Below, one piece after another: positions 10,729 to 23,429 of a stretch of 64,000 nt of DNA. The position numbers were made by a program, and so were the translations under genes. The notes under the pieces were generated by a model. That model made no database searches, was not told the DNA's origin, and saw only the letters and a list, made by a program, of their open reading frames with translations. This stretch comes from Owenia fusiformis (taxonomy: Eukaryota; Annelida; Polychaeta; Sabellida; Oweniidae): NCBI GenBank assembly GCA_903813345.2, contig CAIIXF020000011.1, positions 8,652,842-8,716,841 of the forward strand, read 5' to 3'. The number at the start of each line of letters is the position of its first letter. Position 1 is the stretch's first letter.

Positions 10729-11547
10729 TAGAATTGTTTTCATGGCCTGACTTCGTCGCTAACATGCTAAATATAAGAGTTAGCTGACATTTGGGAGTCT
10801 GACTTACCTTCCTAAGGTTAGAACCCGAATCTTAATGAAACCATATCACCTTTGTTGCGTCGATGATGATGCATAAACACAGCATTTGATAGAAATTAGT
10901 GTAAATGCTTTTCGGACTTTTTCATTTTTCATCAATGTTGACTTCCGGGAAGGCGTTGTAGTTATCACGAAATAACGCATTGACCCTTGAACTTTACTTT
11001 GTTGACGTGTCAACCAAGCATGTCTGGTGTGAAAATTAAAAGAATATTAAGCAATGTTTTGCGGTCGTTTGCGGACGAATAGCCTGTTCTAGATTTCAAG
11101 TGAAGTACGCAACGAACGAAACTGCGTGATCTACACTCCCACTTTTGGTCTGAACGAAATGCTACGTAGAAATATGAGCCGTCTGCTGTATTAGTCGATT
11201 AATAGAGTAAGACCTGTTGGTGATGCTTTATAATCTAGACCAAAACATTGAAGAACAAACGAACCTTTAAATCGTGAAAACAACGAACAAATATTCGGTT
11301 TTCACATATGTTCGGTAATTTTTTGTATCGAAACTTCCGGAACTTACAAGGAAATCATTCATTTTCACGGTCCATGATTTACCTCTTGGATGTTGTGGCA
11401 AATGCTCCATGGTTGACGGATCAAAGGTGATATGGTTTCATTAAGATTCGTGTTCTAACCTTTAGAAGGTAAGTCAGACTCCCAAACGTCAGCTAACTTT
11501 TATATTTAGCATGTAAGCGACGAAGTCAGGCCATGAAAACAATTCTA
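10729..11547. mobile_element. Foldback element with ~127-bp inverted arms
   Basis: The arm 10729-10856 starting TAGAATTGTTTTCATGGCCT is mirrored at 11422-11547. The arms match nearly throughout, and about 565 bp of non-coding DNA separates them. No clear target duplication was found. Confidence 0.75.
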
Positions 11548-12160
11548 CTAAGAAAAAGGGAAAAAATAGCGCTACGCCCATGACTGTGACATGACCCCTA
11601 TATAGACCTTCTAGGGCAGACATTTTTCATGACAAGTTCTTAGAGAGTCCTAATGGGTAATTAAAAATGTATATATTTACCTAAGCATTGCTCACTGTGA
11701 ACGTAAACAACAGTAAATCGCAAATTGACTCATATTTATTTCCCTCGGCCGAATTTTTTATATTCGTGGTATGTACAAAAACTTTGAACATAATTAATCA
11801 TTTATTTTCCTTGTTTATACTAATATTGATTAAAATGATAATCACAAAGACACTTTAAAAAATTGAATATAGTCAACTATTGCCAGCAATCATCTTGTAT
11901 TGCTAATAAGCAATCTATTTTTGATTATTTTGAACTAGTAATTGATTACATCTTTAGAGTGTTTATGAAATGCCCGGATGTTCATGCAGGTATTTTTTGG
12001 TTTTTAAATTTCTTACATTTTTGATTATTTTTAGGCACTTTACAAAGCTGATTTCGTCTTCTCGTCATTCTCGCCATGAAGCCCTGCCTAAATGTATTCT
12101 CTGTAAAAAATAAAATTGCATAATGAGACTAAAATTTTTGGCAAAAAGTATTTGTCTTGG
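11548..12160. other. Non-coding stretch, nothing recognised
   Basis: AT-rich DNA between two inverted-repeat elements. No supported exon, RNA gene or repeat is visible. Confidence 0.5.
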
Positions 12161-13851
12161 CACACCACAGCACAGGAAGTTGTTCATCTGTTGTGTGAGA
12201 TTGGGGGAGGGTAACCAAACCCGTCTGGCCCAGTTATCTACTCCTGACATCGTAGATCTGGGCCAGACAATGTCCAATGCAAAAAAGGGGGATTTACTCC
12301 GGAAAAAACATGTCGCTGAATCATCACTTATTATTCATTTCCTATTAGCCATCCAACCAAAACATCGGGCTCGATGTAAACCCAAGTATTTATTTGAAAT
12401 AAAGAGTATATTACTTACACGTTAAGGTCTCATGGAAGTTAACAGGAAATGACAAAACAAAAAATGACAAAGCCATGCTGGATTTTGAAAATTTTTTGAA
12501 CCAAGATAACAGAGTTCTGTTTGGACCTCCAGTCAGTTTAACTAGTTCCACATATCATTTACATGACTGGGAACACAATTGAAATGGTCAGAATGACCAT
12601 AAACATGATAAAATAACCTTTTCAGCCCTCTGAAAATGTGACTGAAAAATAGCTAAAAGTAGGTGCTCAGGAAAGGTCAATCAACAGAATCTTTTGATTT
12701 TTTCAGAAAATGTGTCCAATATATTGCTCTAAATGACACAATCTTTGAAATTTAAAAAAATTGTCTGAAACAATAATGGCTGTAGTAAAAAGGAAAATAG
12801 ATCGATTTTCAATTCAGTTTTTTTAAATTTTTTCTTTTTCTAAGAATGATATCAAATTTGTTTAAATTGTATCATTTAGAGCAATATATTGGGCACATTT
12901 TCTGAAAAAGTCAAAAGATTCTGTTCAGTGACCTTTCCTGAGCACAGACTCTTAGCTATTTTTTAGTCACATTTTCAGAAGGCTGAAAAGGTTATTCTAT
13001 CATGTTTATGGTCATTCTGACCATTTCCATTGTGTTCCCGGTCATGTAAATGATATGTGGAACTAGTTAAACTGACTGGAGGTCCAAACAGAACTCTGTT
13101 ATCTTGGTTCAAAAAATTTTCAAAATCCAGCATGGCTTTGTCATTTTTTGTTTTGTCATTTCCTGTTAACTTCCATGAGACCTTAATGTGGTGTTTTGTT
13201 TGTTATATTGATGTTGAAATGGGCACAACATTTCGTCAATATTTTCGTCAACTCTCCGCACCGAATAAAGTCACGTGATGTGACGTAACATAAGTGTGAC
13301 GCGATAATTTTTTAACTTTCATGGAACGAAAATACATTTCCCGGGAATCAATACATTCCAAATATTACGATTTTTCAGCAGATTTGTTATCAAAGTGTAG
13401 ATTTCTTTATAAAACAGACGTATCTGTGTTGTATTTAGACTTGAAAGAAATATTGTGGACATTAAATACGATTTTTCGATTTGTTGAACTGACCGAATGT
13501 AGAACTGAACGAAATATGCAGCCGAGACTTCTCGATATCCTACGAGATCATGAACAGATTGCAGAAGAATTTTTCTTTTTGCTGCGTTTAATCGTTTCGT
13601 TCTTATTTATTAGCCGTCATCCAGCGATGGAAACCTAATATAAATACAAAGTTTGATACAAGGAACAAACACGTAAGTGTTTTTTATGATGTTTATTCAT
13701 TTATCAGCACGTATTATACATTGAAAAACCAGTGTGTTTTTTCCGGAGTAAATACCCCAGATAACTGGGCCAGACGGGTTTGGTTAGGGGGAGGGCAGAA
13801 GGCTCCGTTAGGGCCCAACAAGGACTTAATACAACTTCCTGTGCACCACAG
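12161..13851. mobile_element. Composite element: outer inverted ends enclosing a TTAA foldback
   Basis: The outer arms are 12161-12243 and 13745-13851; shared parts include CAAACCCGTCTGGCCCAGTT, GGAAGTTGT and GCACAGGAAGTTG. They enclose the perfect-arm foldback at 12422-13186 and about 550 bp of other non-coding DNA. The foldback appears to be a later insertion into the outer element. Confidence 0.6.
12422..13186. mobile_element. Large palindromic foldback flanked by TTAA
   Basis: The two arms, about 12426-12765 and 12845-13182, are nearly exact reverse complements over some 330 bp, with a loop of about 80 bp. The tips read GGTCTCATGGAAGTTAACAG and lie directly inside TTAA on both sides (12422-12425, 13183-13186). 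A transcript through it would form a long duplex. Confidence 0.8.
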
Positions 13852-14504
13852 TCCCAGGTCCATGTCTCACAGTTTCATAACTGTGCACCATAAAATAAAA
13901 TCTATATTGTTCTCAGTCTTCACCTAATCACTAAACCTTACTTGCATACTGATACGGATCACAACCTAATCAAGCATTTTGAGTTTGTAGCAATGTAGCA
14001 CGGACATGAAGTACAATTTCTGCGAAACTCCAAGTCTTTATATGGGCAACCAGATCAAAGATGGCTGACTCTTGTAGGGCTATTCATCCATTTTACCATC
14101 ATTTTACATAATTAGAGGTATAAGGGGGGGGGGGGTAAGGGGGTAGGTATGAAATATTTCAAGGAAAATGCGTGACGTATACGGTATCCACGTGAAAAGT
14201 CCAATCAGAATTTTTTGATTATTTTGCGCACAGGAATTATTTGCTTCTGAGCACTAAATGAAAGCTAACCACATTAAACAAACCTGGCGGGGATTACCCT
14301 TATTTCATTTTAGTGAAATTTCAGCTCAAACTGACAAATGCATTATGCATACGCTGGTATGAAGCTTTGGAGACACTCATTTTGGTAATTTACAGTGTAT
14401 ACTTTTCTGCAGTTTGTGGGAGTTTGGGACATTAAATGTTAAAATTAAAGAAAAATTGCCAACTTATACAACTTATCAATTAATTTGTATCAGCATTGTA
14501 ACTA
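13852..14504. other. Non-coding stretch with a poly-G run
   Basis: Contains a GGGGG run near 14126-14145 and patchy similarity (TATGAAGCTTTGGAGACACT) to sequence downstream of 10330. No gene is seen. Confidence 0.45.
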
Positions 14505-14775
14505 CAGTGGGGAACATAAAGAATTACTATAGCTATGAAAATTACATGCTGTCGCACATATAATAAATTCTTACCTCAGTGTATTCAGTGCTCTATTTTC
14601 TCTGTCTTAGTAAGTCCAGATATAGTGGAATTTGTGTATATAATAATGACAAATAAGAACTTAACATATTCACATGTTAATGCTGACTCTTCAAATGTTG
14701 AGGTGATTTTGGAGCCCGATTACGCCGTAATGAAGATTGGCTCCCAGAATGCAACATGACACGTGCCAGCTCTCC
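14505..14775 (+). repeat. Dispersed repeat, copy 2 (partner at 9904-10180)
   Basis: Same-orientation copy of the repeat at 9904-10180. Short frames across it differ between the copies, so it is not a conserved gene. Confidence 0.75.
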
Positions 14776-15422
14776 AAGAGCAAAAATGGCCCCAAAACTT
14801 TATAATACATATAGTTTGGATGTCCAGTTATGTCTGTGGATTATATTTTATACTACAAACACTTTATAAATACCTGAAAAGTGCCCAAAAATTTTAAATT
14901 CCCCATTTTTCCTGTATGCTGCTAGTCACTTGACCATTACGTGTAGCAATGCAATGCCAATGTGACAATATTCATGAAGATCATCAAAGTAACAAAAGCA
15001 AGGGACTAAATATGCAAATTGCATCTTTGTTAATATACCAAACATCACCCTTGGTATACGCAGCTAACGAAAATTGACTGGTATGGGTCAAAAGCTGGAC
15101 CGGTACGGGTTAACGGTTTTATTTGAATTTAAAACAGCCATAACTTGCTCAACATTGACTTCCTCATGTCTAATTTGAAATATATGATGCCTCCCGATGC
15201 TTTTAAGCACCCCAATTTTTTACAGATTTTTAAACGGACCAAAACTCTCTAAATGCGCATTTATGCTCTTTTCTCTCGAGAACGACTGTCTCATTTTCAC
15301 GATAACTTTTATTTAGTACTTCTAACATATAAGATCTATTTTTCCCCATCAAGGTATGATGTAAATGACATGCTATTTACATCTTGTGAGTTTCAATGAC
15401 GCGCATTTAATTTTATAAAAAA

Positions 15423-15595
15423 TGCCAAACTTTGTGACAAAGAATTTCATCAGCTATTGCCCCGAACCGGTCCGTCTTCTCGCTGCAAGAAGATTGCCCC
15501 GAACCGGTCCGTCTTCTCGCTGCAAGCAGATTGCCCCGAACCGGTCCGTCTTCTCGCTGCAAGCAGGATGAAATTCTTTGTCACAAAGTTTGGCA
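15423..15595. repeat. Perfect 29-bp inverted arms enclosing 3 x 37-bp tandem repeat
   Basis: The arms 15423-15451 and 15567-15595 (TGCCAAACTTTGTGACAAAG and its complement) are identical over 29 bp. Between them lie three near-identical 37-bp units starting at 15456, 15493 and 15530, each with GCCCCGAACCGGTCCGTC. The GC-rich core contrasts with the AT-rich surroundings. Confidence 0.85.
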
Positions 15596-16342
15596 GTGAT
15601 ATTTAGAAAATATGATGTGACGCTATTGAGCATTGCATCAAAATTCTGAAGATGCAGACTTACCGTTTGCAATTGATAATGTTGAAGTGAATGTAACTGC
15701 CATTTATAGCTCTTGGAAAACGTGTGCTTGTGATTGATCACGTGAACATCCTGCTATTTTTTTTTAATAAAACAAATTGATCCAAAAATAGTGTGAAATG
15801 CCTAGCAAAGAATGAAGCATGATTACAATTTTTTTAACAATTTGAATGTTCATATATTAGCGAAAAATGCAATGTTGCAACTGCGAGCTATTTTTTACTT
15901 GAAGTTTAGATTTACTGTATTCACTGTAAAAAGCACCCAGGGCACTTTTGAAATTGAAATTCCCATTGTAACCCATTACAAAGAGCGCCCATATATGAGA
16001 GAAGTCAAAAATCCCCGGGAATTTCATGTATGGGAATTTTTCTTGCAAAAAATGCCTTATTTGCAACAAAAGTGACAGTAATTATTTTGACAATAATTAT
16101 ATGTATCGTTATTGGAGAGAATACGGTAAAGATCGCTAAAATAAAGCAAGAATCTAACTATATTGACGTGATTGAAGAACTCCCCAGCAGAGCCCCTCGA
16201 GGTGAAGGAATTTTTTCCGCGATTATCTTCAATATTTCTACTATAGACTGTTAGATATCGGTCTAAAGTTATACCTTGTTTTTTAATTTGATGAGAGATC
16301 ATAATTTTTCATGTAAAAGTCATGTAAAAGTTGAGAAATCTT
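15596..16342. other. Non-coding stretch, nothing recognised
   Basis: Short open frames on both strands overlap one another and none resembles a known protein. Confidence 0.45.
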
Positions 16343-16775
16343 AATTTACACAAATGATAGAGGATATCAAGTACTAGAGCTGATTAACTTTTGGGTGGCC
16401 ATCTTGTTTTCTGGCAGCCATTTTGAAGATTTTTCGAAAAATCTTGTCATCGCCATTTCAGAAAATCCGCTCATCGGATTTCCTTCAAATTTACACACAT
16501 GATAGAGGATATCAAGTACTAGAGCTGATTAACTTTTGGGTGGCCATCTTGTTTTCTAGTGGCCATTTTGAAGGTTTTTGAAAAATCTTGTCATCGCCAT
16601 TTCAGGAAAACCGCTCATTGGATTTCCTTCAAATTTACACAAATGATAGAGGATATCAAGTACTAGAGCTGATTAACTTTTGGGCAGCCATCTTGTCTCT
16701 GGTGGCCATTTTGAAGGTTTTTGAAAAATCTTGTCATTGCCGTTTCAGGAAAACCGCTCATCGGATTTCCGTAAA
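16343..16775 (+). repeat. Three tandem units of ~145 bp
   Basis: Units begin near 16343, 16488 and 16632 with TTTACACAAATGATAGAGGA. Each holds paired GGCCATCTTGTTTTC and GGCCATTTTGAAG blocks. This GGCCATTTTG style recurs in the intronic families at 26766 and 29176. Confidence 0.8.
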
Positions 16776-17425
16776 CATAATAGGAGAACAGTTTTCCTGG
16801 TTCATAGTGTCTGCCTATTTGATGGTGTGATCTCGTTCACGTCCTGTGCCTTGTTCTTTTTATGTTGACCTTTTTCGATTTCTAACTTATGATTGCTATT
16901 AGTCTTAATTTTGCATAATATATTTCTAAGTTTGCCATTTTTTATCATTAAACATGATTCTTTCTTTAAGTCCTCATCTAAAATTTGAAAATATTTTTTT
17001 ATCATTCTTCATTTACTATTTGTCATGACTTAAAAAGATATTTTACAGATTTTTGAAAAAAAAAAATAGAAAAAAAAGTTGTGAGCATTTCATTTCTCAA
17101 ATATTCAAATTTCAAGCTATTTTTCAAAAAAAGTTGAAATCTTTTTTTTAATCATCAAATATTTCTTAATGCATTTCAAAAAAAAAATCTTTTTAACACC
17201 AATGCAAAGATTGGACTAAGGACACACTATTTTAATAATAAGATGCCATATTTAATGGGCCACTTCAATGTTTTAGCATATCAAAAATATTAGGTCAGAG
17301 AAAAAGCCCAAGGCCCAGCCCCCGTGACCTCTAAAAGTTAGTTTTAAATAAATTCACAAATTTTTGAACAAAAAGTCCTTAAAAAAGGTTTCACATATCA
17401 CACTTTGATAACATTGGGTAAGACT

Positions 17426-17958
17426 ACCCTGTCCCTCCCCCCCCCGGTCCTTCCCCCCGGTCCCTCCCCCTGGTCCTTCCCCCGGTCCCTCCCCCAGTCC
17501 CTCCCCCTGTCCCTCCCCCCTGTCCCTCCCCCCTGTCCCTCCCCCCTGTCCCTCCCCCCTGTCCCTCCCCCCTGTCCCTCCCCCTGTCCCTCCCCCCTGT
17601 CCCTCCCCCCTGTCCCTCCCCCCGGTCCCTCCCCCTGTCCCTCCCCCGGTCCCTCCCCCCCGGTCCCTCCCCCCGGACCCTCCCCCAGTCCCTCCCCCGG
17701 TCCCTCCCCCGGTCCCTCCCCCGGTCCCTCCCCCCGGTCCCTCCCCCCCGGTCCCTCCCCCCCGGTCCCCCTGTCCCTCCCCCTGTCCCTCCCCCTGTCC
17801 CTCCCCCTGTCCCTCCCCCTGTCCCATCCCCCTGTCCCTCCCCCCTGGCCCTCCCCCCTGGCCCTCTCCCCTGGCCCTCTCCCCTGGCCCTCTCCCCTGG
17901 CCCTCTCCCCTGGCCCTCTCCCCTGGCCCTCCCCCCTAGCCCTCCCCTGGCCCACCCT
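17426..17958 (+). repeat. C-rich (CCCTCCCCC) minisatellite, G-quadruplex type
   Basis: About 530 bp of almost pure pyrimidine built on GTCCCTCCCCCC variants, changing to GGCCCTCTCCCCT at the right end. The minus strand carries long runs of G separated by short loops. Long open frames on both strands arise only because the unit lacks stops. Confidence 0.9.
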
Positions 17959-18449
17959 AGAGGAGGGTCAGGGGGAGGGAAAGGGAGAGGGACAGGGGAA
18001 GGGACGGGGGGAGGGGGAGAGGGGAGGAGGGAAAAGTGATTTACAGGGAGAGTTAAATTGGGTAAAGGGGTAGTTTGGGAGAGTTGTCCAAGGAAAGATA
18101 TGATCTATATAGACAGCTCTCCACAATTACTCCTGTAGCCAATGACCCAAACCCTGTAAGACATCTTCTTCCAATGGCAGGGAAAGTTCTCCCCCCCCAT
18201 CCTTCCCCTGTCCCTCCCCCTATCCCTCGCCCTATACCTCCCCCTAAAGGAGGGTCAGGAGGAGGGTCAGGGGGATGGACAGGGGATAGGGGGGAGAACT
18301 TTCCCTGCCATTGGAAGTAGGTGTCTTGCAGGGTTTGGGTCATTGGCTACAGGAGTAATTGTGGAGAGCTGTCTATATAGGTCATATCTTTCCTTGGACA
18401 ACTCTCCCAAACTACCCCTTTACCCAATTTGACTTTCCCTGTAAATCAC
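17959..18449. repeat. Palindrome with ~200-bp arms beside a G-rich block
   Basis: A purine-rich block (17959-18035) complements the preceding C-rich array. Next, 18036-18240 is mirrored by 18250-18449, with matches such as GTTTGGGAGAGTTGTCC and CTGTAGCCAATGACCCAAAC. The loop region repeats CCCTCCCCCT and its complement, so the whole could form one long cruciform. Confidence 0.85.
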
Positions 18450-18509
18450 CTTCCCCTTGGACACCTAAATCCCAGACACGGGAACACAAGCTATGACTAG
18501 ATCCAAGTC

Positions 18510-18830
18510 AAGGTCCAGAACACCTCATAAAACAATCATTGGTGTTCTGAGCTATGTCTAGACCCCAGTCAAACTCCAAAACACCTCATAAAACAATCAT
18601 TGGTGTTCAGAGCTGCTGTGTTCCCGTCACCCTCCCCAGTGGACTCCCCAATCCCAGACACGAGCAGTGTCAGGTCAAAAGACAAGGTTGGTTTTACCCA
18701 GCCACTGTCAGTGATCCGACATATCAACCATGTCTAAGCTCTGCCCAGCCTGACACAAGCTCTGACTAGACCCTAGTCGAGCTCCAGAACACCTCATAAA
18801 ACAATCATTGGTATACTGAGTTGTAGGCTT
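18510..18830 (+). repeat. Short dispersed repeats around CACCTCATAAAACAATCATT
   Basis: The 32-base block occurs at about 18519, 18580 and 18790, each followed by GGTGTTC or GGTATAC. Shared pieces such as AATCCCAGACACG also recur. Confidence 0.65.
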
Positions 18831-20028
18831 CATACAGGACTGTTTGGAGACAAGGTAAATACAAAATTCAGAAGTAATGGTTTTAACTTTTTAACATTTA
18901 GATATGTTTTTCAGCTTTTTAGTTAGAAGCACTGAAAAATATAATCATTAAAAAACACAAATTTTAACATTGCAATTTCTGAATGTGATGAATCACTTTA
19001 TTCGTTAAAATGTAATAGGATTGATTTAATAATATCATTTATTGCTTGCTTGGTCATTCAATCTGGGTGATTTAGCAGGGTACATGTTTCTTGTATCAAT
19101 ATGAAGAGGTGAAGAATTACACTAATAAACTTGTTCTTAAATTGGCTAATTTCATACTTTAAATGAAAGTGTGAAAAATATCCAATAACTGAGTGTACAA
19201 ATTGGTTGTAACTTTTCTGTATTAAATATCTAAAAGGAACATTTTGCATTGAAAATCTTCAGTCCTGAACAGTAAACAAACTAAAAAGTAGGTACTGTGC
19301 TGTGATTTTTCACTATTGCAAGTAAGAATGATCAGATTCAGATTGATATCTTATGTCTGGAACTGAAGTTAATGACATCACTAAGGAGTTGTTCTTTTGT
19401 TAAGTTTAGTTTTAATTCCTGACTGATTTCACAAATGATGTCTACCATTTTGCAAGAATTTATGATGAACTCACAGATGATGTCATAATTTGATAGTCCA
19501 GTGTTTCATAAATAATGATAATTCGCATTGTATCTGTATCACATCAGAGATATTAGCACTGGGGCCAACCATTTCTGAGTGTCTCTTTCAAACTAAAACC
19601 GCCTGCTAGTTTGTCTGCAGTGAAATTGTTCTTCCACACAGCACGTCATGCTGTTACATTGTTTCGCACAGAACCATCTTTGGCAATAACATGTGTCGGT
19701 GATGCTTCCTCAAGATGTATCATAACTGCTACCTGATTGAAAACATTATTTCTTTGCAGCTTCTATATTACAATCATATTGATTTTCAGTGTCTTCTTGT
19801 GGTAGTTATCCCATGAATCTGCCCCAATGTCTTCTGATGGGATAACATTCTCCACAGTTTAAATGGCTAAATACAGTCCAGGGTGACAGAATTTTCAGAT
19901 TTTCACAGATTCACATTACACATAACAGAAAATTCTTGAATCTGGACAGTATGCACATGTATTTCTATTACAGTGGAAATCTGAAATTTGATAACTATTC
20001 AAACCAAATTATGAGTCATGACCATATA
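18831..20028. other. Non-coding stretch, nothing recognised
   Basis: AT-rich DNA without a supported exon, RNA gene or element end. Confidence 0.45.
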
Positions 20029-23000
20029 GACAGGTTCCAATTCTAATAATTCAAGTTTTTGAGGCATTTTTTAGAAAAAGCAACAGACCTATTTTTACTG
20101 GATCAGTTTTTCATGCTGATAAAGATATTAAAAGATGACAGCTCTACGGGGTGGTCACGACACTGAATTTTGGCATGTTTACCCCCCTAGGAAAATATTC
20201 TAGGGGGTACTATGAAACTAGTTCATAACTCAAAGGATATATGAGCTATTGTTCTGTGTTGTACACCATACATTGCTAGTACAAATATGAATACTATCCT
20301 AAAGTTATAGGTTGATACCCTTATTGGTCTCAGAAAAATACAATAAACAGGAAAAAGATACGTAATTTTTGTCTTGCCAATTTTATATTTGTAGCTTCAA
20401 GCAAAATATGACAGCTTTAACAGCTCATAGTAGTATTCTAAAAGCATTTCCAGGCTATATGGGGTATTGTAATACATCTATTTTAGTTATGAAGTACTAT
20501 TTTGTAATTTTAATATGACTTTATAGTGCCCTACCCCTGGAAAATTGAAGAAAGTGGATGTGGTGAATTTAATCATTTTGCAGCATTAAGTTAGAAACGT
20601 GTATTTATAGACACCAAATCAATAAATTCATGCCATCATCAAATGTTAGGTGACATTCTAATTCATTTATTACTAGAATATAGGACTTAAGATATTTTAT
20701 ATGTAAGTTTTCAATTTAGTACATGTATCATAATGAAATCTAGTGTAATCACATACTAGAGAGGTTGGCATACAGTCTAAACATTATAATCATCAATTGA
20801 TCTCATTTGAGCAACTAGACTATGGTGGTCATCATGCACAAGTAATGTACTACAGTGCCCCATGTACTAGGGCACGAGTCATTTGAGCCATATATACCTC
20901 CTGGTGTATACCTTTACAACCCATTCAGAAGGGTCATTTACAATGTGCAAAACATGGCAAAAGTTCTGTAAAACTGTTAGTTCTCCACATAGATCTGATT
21001 CTGCATTTAAATACCAAGACTTCAGTTTACTTCAACTGTCATGACTAAAGCATTTGATAGTATTTACATAATAATGTTATAAAGGAGCATGTAGGTTATT
21101 GCAAACAACTTGAATTATGAATATTTTCTGGCCATGAACATAGGTATATCTTTTAGATCTATTTATTATTTTCAAGAAAAGTAAATATAATGATTAATCA
21201 GACCTAAGTGATATTAAAGGGAATGGCCCAATCAACATACTTTTTACTAAAAATGATAACCTAGTTTTTACCAAAGATGCAACCTTTAATTATATTGTTG
21301 AATGCATAATTAGAATATGCTTTGAGACATGTTCTATTTCCTAAGAGGAAAAGTGGATTGCTCCAGGGACTTTAAAGACACTGAATTTGGATGACCAAAA
21401 TGAACTGAAACCAATGGATAGCATGGGAACACTAATCTTAGGGGAATTCAGTTTTCATTTCAAGAGCTATTTGATATATTAAAATAAAGAATAGTAATGC
21501 ATTAAACATTGTTAAAATGATTGCATTTTTGGTGAAAATGAGGTCAACAACTTTGAAAAAATATATTGATGGGTTGATTGCTAGTGAAATATCTCCGAGT
21601 CGGATTGACTTTATTATCCCTGTCTTCATGGTTAGGAAATAGTCATAATCAAAGATATAACTGTCTGAAATTGTTTGTGATAACTTACCTGAACATTTGC
21701 AGGTCAAATCAGGATTTTATTTATTTCCACCAAATTTTTGACATGTCTTCAAATATACGATAGTATTTTCTTCATAAGATAGAGTGTCACTTGTGAAATT
21801 TATTGATTGACCTGAGATCATATCATATCTTTATGACATAGAAGCGAAATAGCCATATTGAACTTTAATGAATGTTGTTTGCCACTTTTCGACAATTTCG
21901 TCAAAATTTGGGGGTTTCGGGGAGGGGTACAATTAAGTTAAAAAAATTAACCTGATTCAGACTATCCTTAAATGAGCATTGATTCACCCGAGAGCATAAC
22001 TTTTCCAAAACATGTTAGTGTTATTTTTGGACCACTCACATTAATGTTTCGTCTAATTTTCCCTCAGAGTTTCCTCATCATTGTCTTAGGCCATATTTGT
22101 TGAGATATATGAATGTTCATTATTAAAATCTTGCCTTCCTTTGCAGTTTGAGAAGACTCGGCATTAGATGTTATAAGTCCCAGACCACGATAAATAGAAA
22201 ATAACAACACAATGACATAGAACTGATAAACGTTTTCTCTTGTGTGTGTCAGCCATGGTCTACCAAATTAATTGCTATTCAGTGGGAAGAAACTCATTTT
22301 TCAGTTTCCGTTTTAATTTCCTGACATATAGAGCGATCATCCCAGCATTTTTTCTATGATCTATATATCTATGTGCCTTAGCAACTTCTGTTTTAGAGAA
22401 CAATAAAACAATAGAAAAGATTACTTTACCATAATTCTAATCATCCCACATTGTAGACATATTTAGAATTAAAAATATGAAGAGAATGACAAAACCTCTT
22501 AAAACACATGTCTTAGGAAACAAATAGTGTGGTATTCTTGTTACTATGGCAACAGAGTTTTTTCTTTTTGTCATTTTTGTCATACAGATTACCTATCATA
22601 CCAGGACCAAATCCTGAAAATTTGAATTCAGTATCTTCATTAGTATCTTAGATATATAGGTGTCTTATAGTATCCCCTGCAGATTTCATCGAAGTATAAG
22701 GAAAATGCTCTGAAGAGGGATGCCCAAGGATGCCACTTAACAGTTCTGGTATTTTTGAGGTCCCAACCCTCTATTCATGGGAATAGTTAACCATTGTAAA
22801 GTTACTCATGGTTAACTGACAGAATTGATTGTATCTTCAACTAAGAAGTCAATAAAATGTTAAAACCAGAAGAAAACCACACCAACTTTCTTCTATTTAC
22901 CAGGGGTAGGGCATTATAAAGTCATATTAAAAGTACAAAATAGTACTTCATCACTGTAATAGATGTATTACAATATCAAACATAGCTTGGGAATGTTGTT

Positions 23001-23429
23001 AGAATACTACTTTGAGCTGTTAAAGTTATCATATTTTGCTCGAAGCTACAAATATAAAATAAGCGAGAAAAAAATGACAAAAATTGCATATTTTTTCTAA
23101 TTAATTGTATTTTTCCGAAACCAACAAAGATATCAACCTATAACTTTAGGATACTATTCATCTCTGTACTAACAATGTATGCTGTAGAACTCAGAACAAT
23201 AGTTTATATATCCTTTGAGTTATGAACTAATATTATAGTACCCCCTAAGATAATTTCCTAGGGGGGTAAAAATGCTAAAATGCAGTGTCGTGACCACCCC
23301 GCTGAGCTGTCATCTTTTAATATCTTTATCAGCATGAAAAACTGATCCAGAAAAAATAGGTCTGTTGCTTTTTCTAAAAAATGCCTCAAAAAGTCTTTCC
23401 CTTGAGATATTCTGAAATTGGAACCTGTC
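20029..23429. mobile_element. 3.4-kb element with ~540-bp inverted ends and TA flanks
   Basis: Left arm 20029-20563 and right arm about 22880-23429 are reverse complements along nearly their whole length. Both tips read GACAGGTTCCAATT and both are flanked by TA. The 2.3-kb middle has only short unrelated frames, so no transposase is recognised. Long arms with a TA duplication suggest a non-autonomous Tc1/mariner-like or unclassified DNA element. Confidence 0.75.

Noticed and set aside
13321-13638. 105-codon plus-strand frame
   Set aside because: Lies inside a composite inverted-end element; no recognisable domain and no splice context.
17354-18073. Long open frames on both strands over the C-rich array
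   Set aside because: Products of a stop-free minisatellite unit (Pro/Ser/Leu or Gly/Glu/Arg repeats), not genes.
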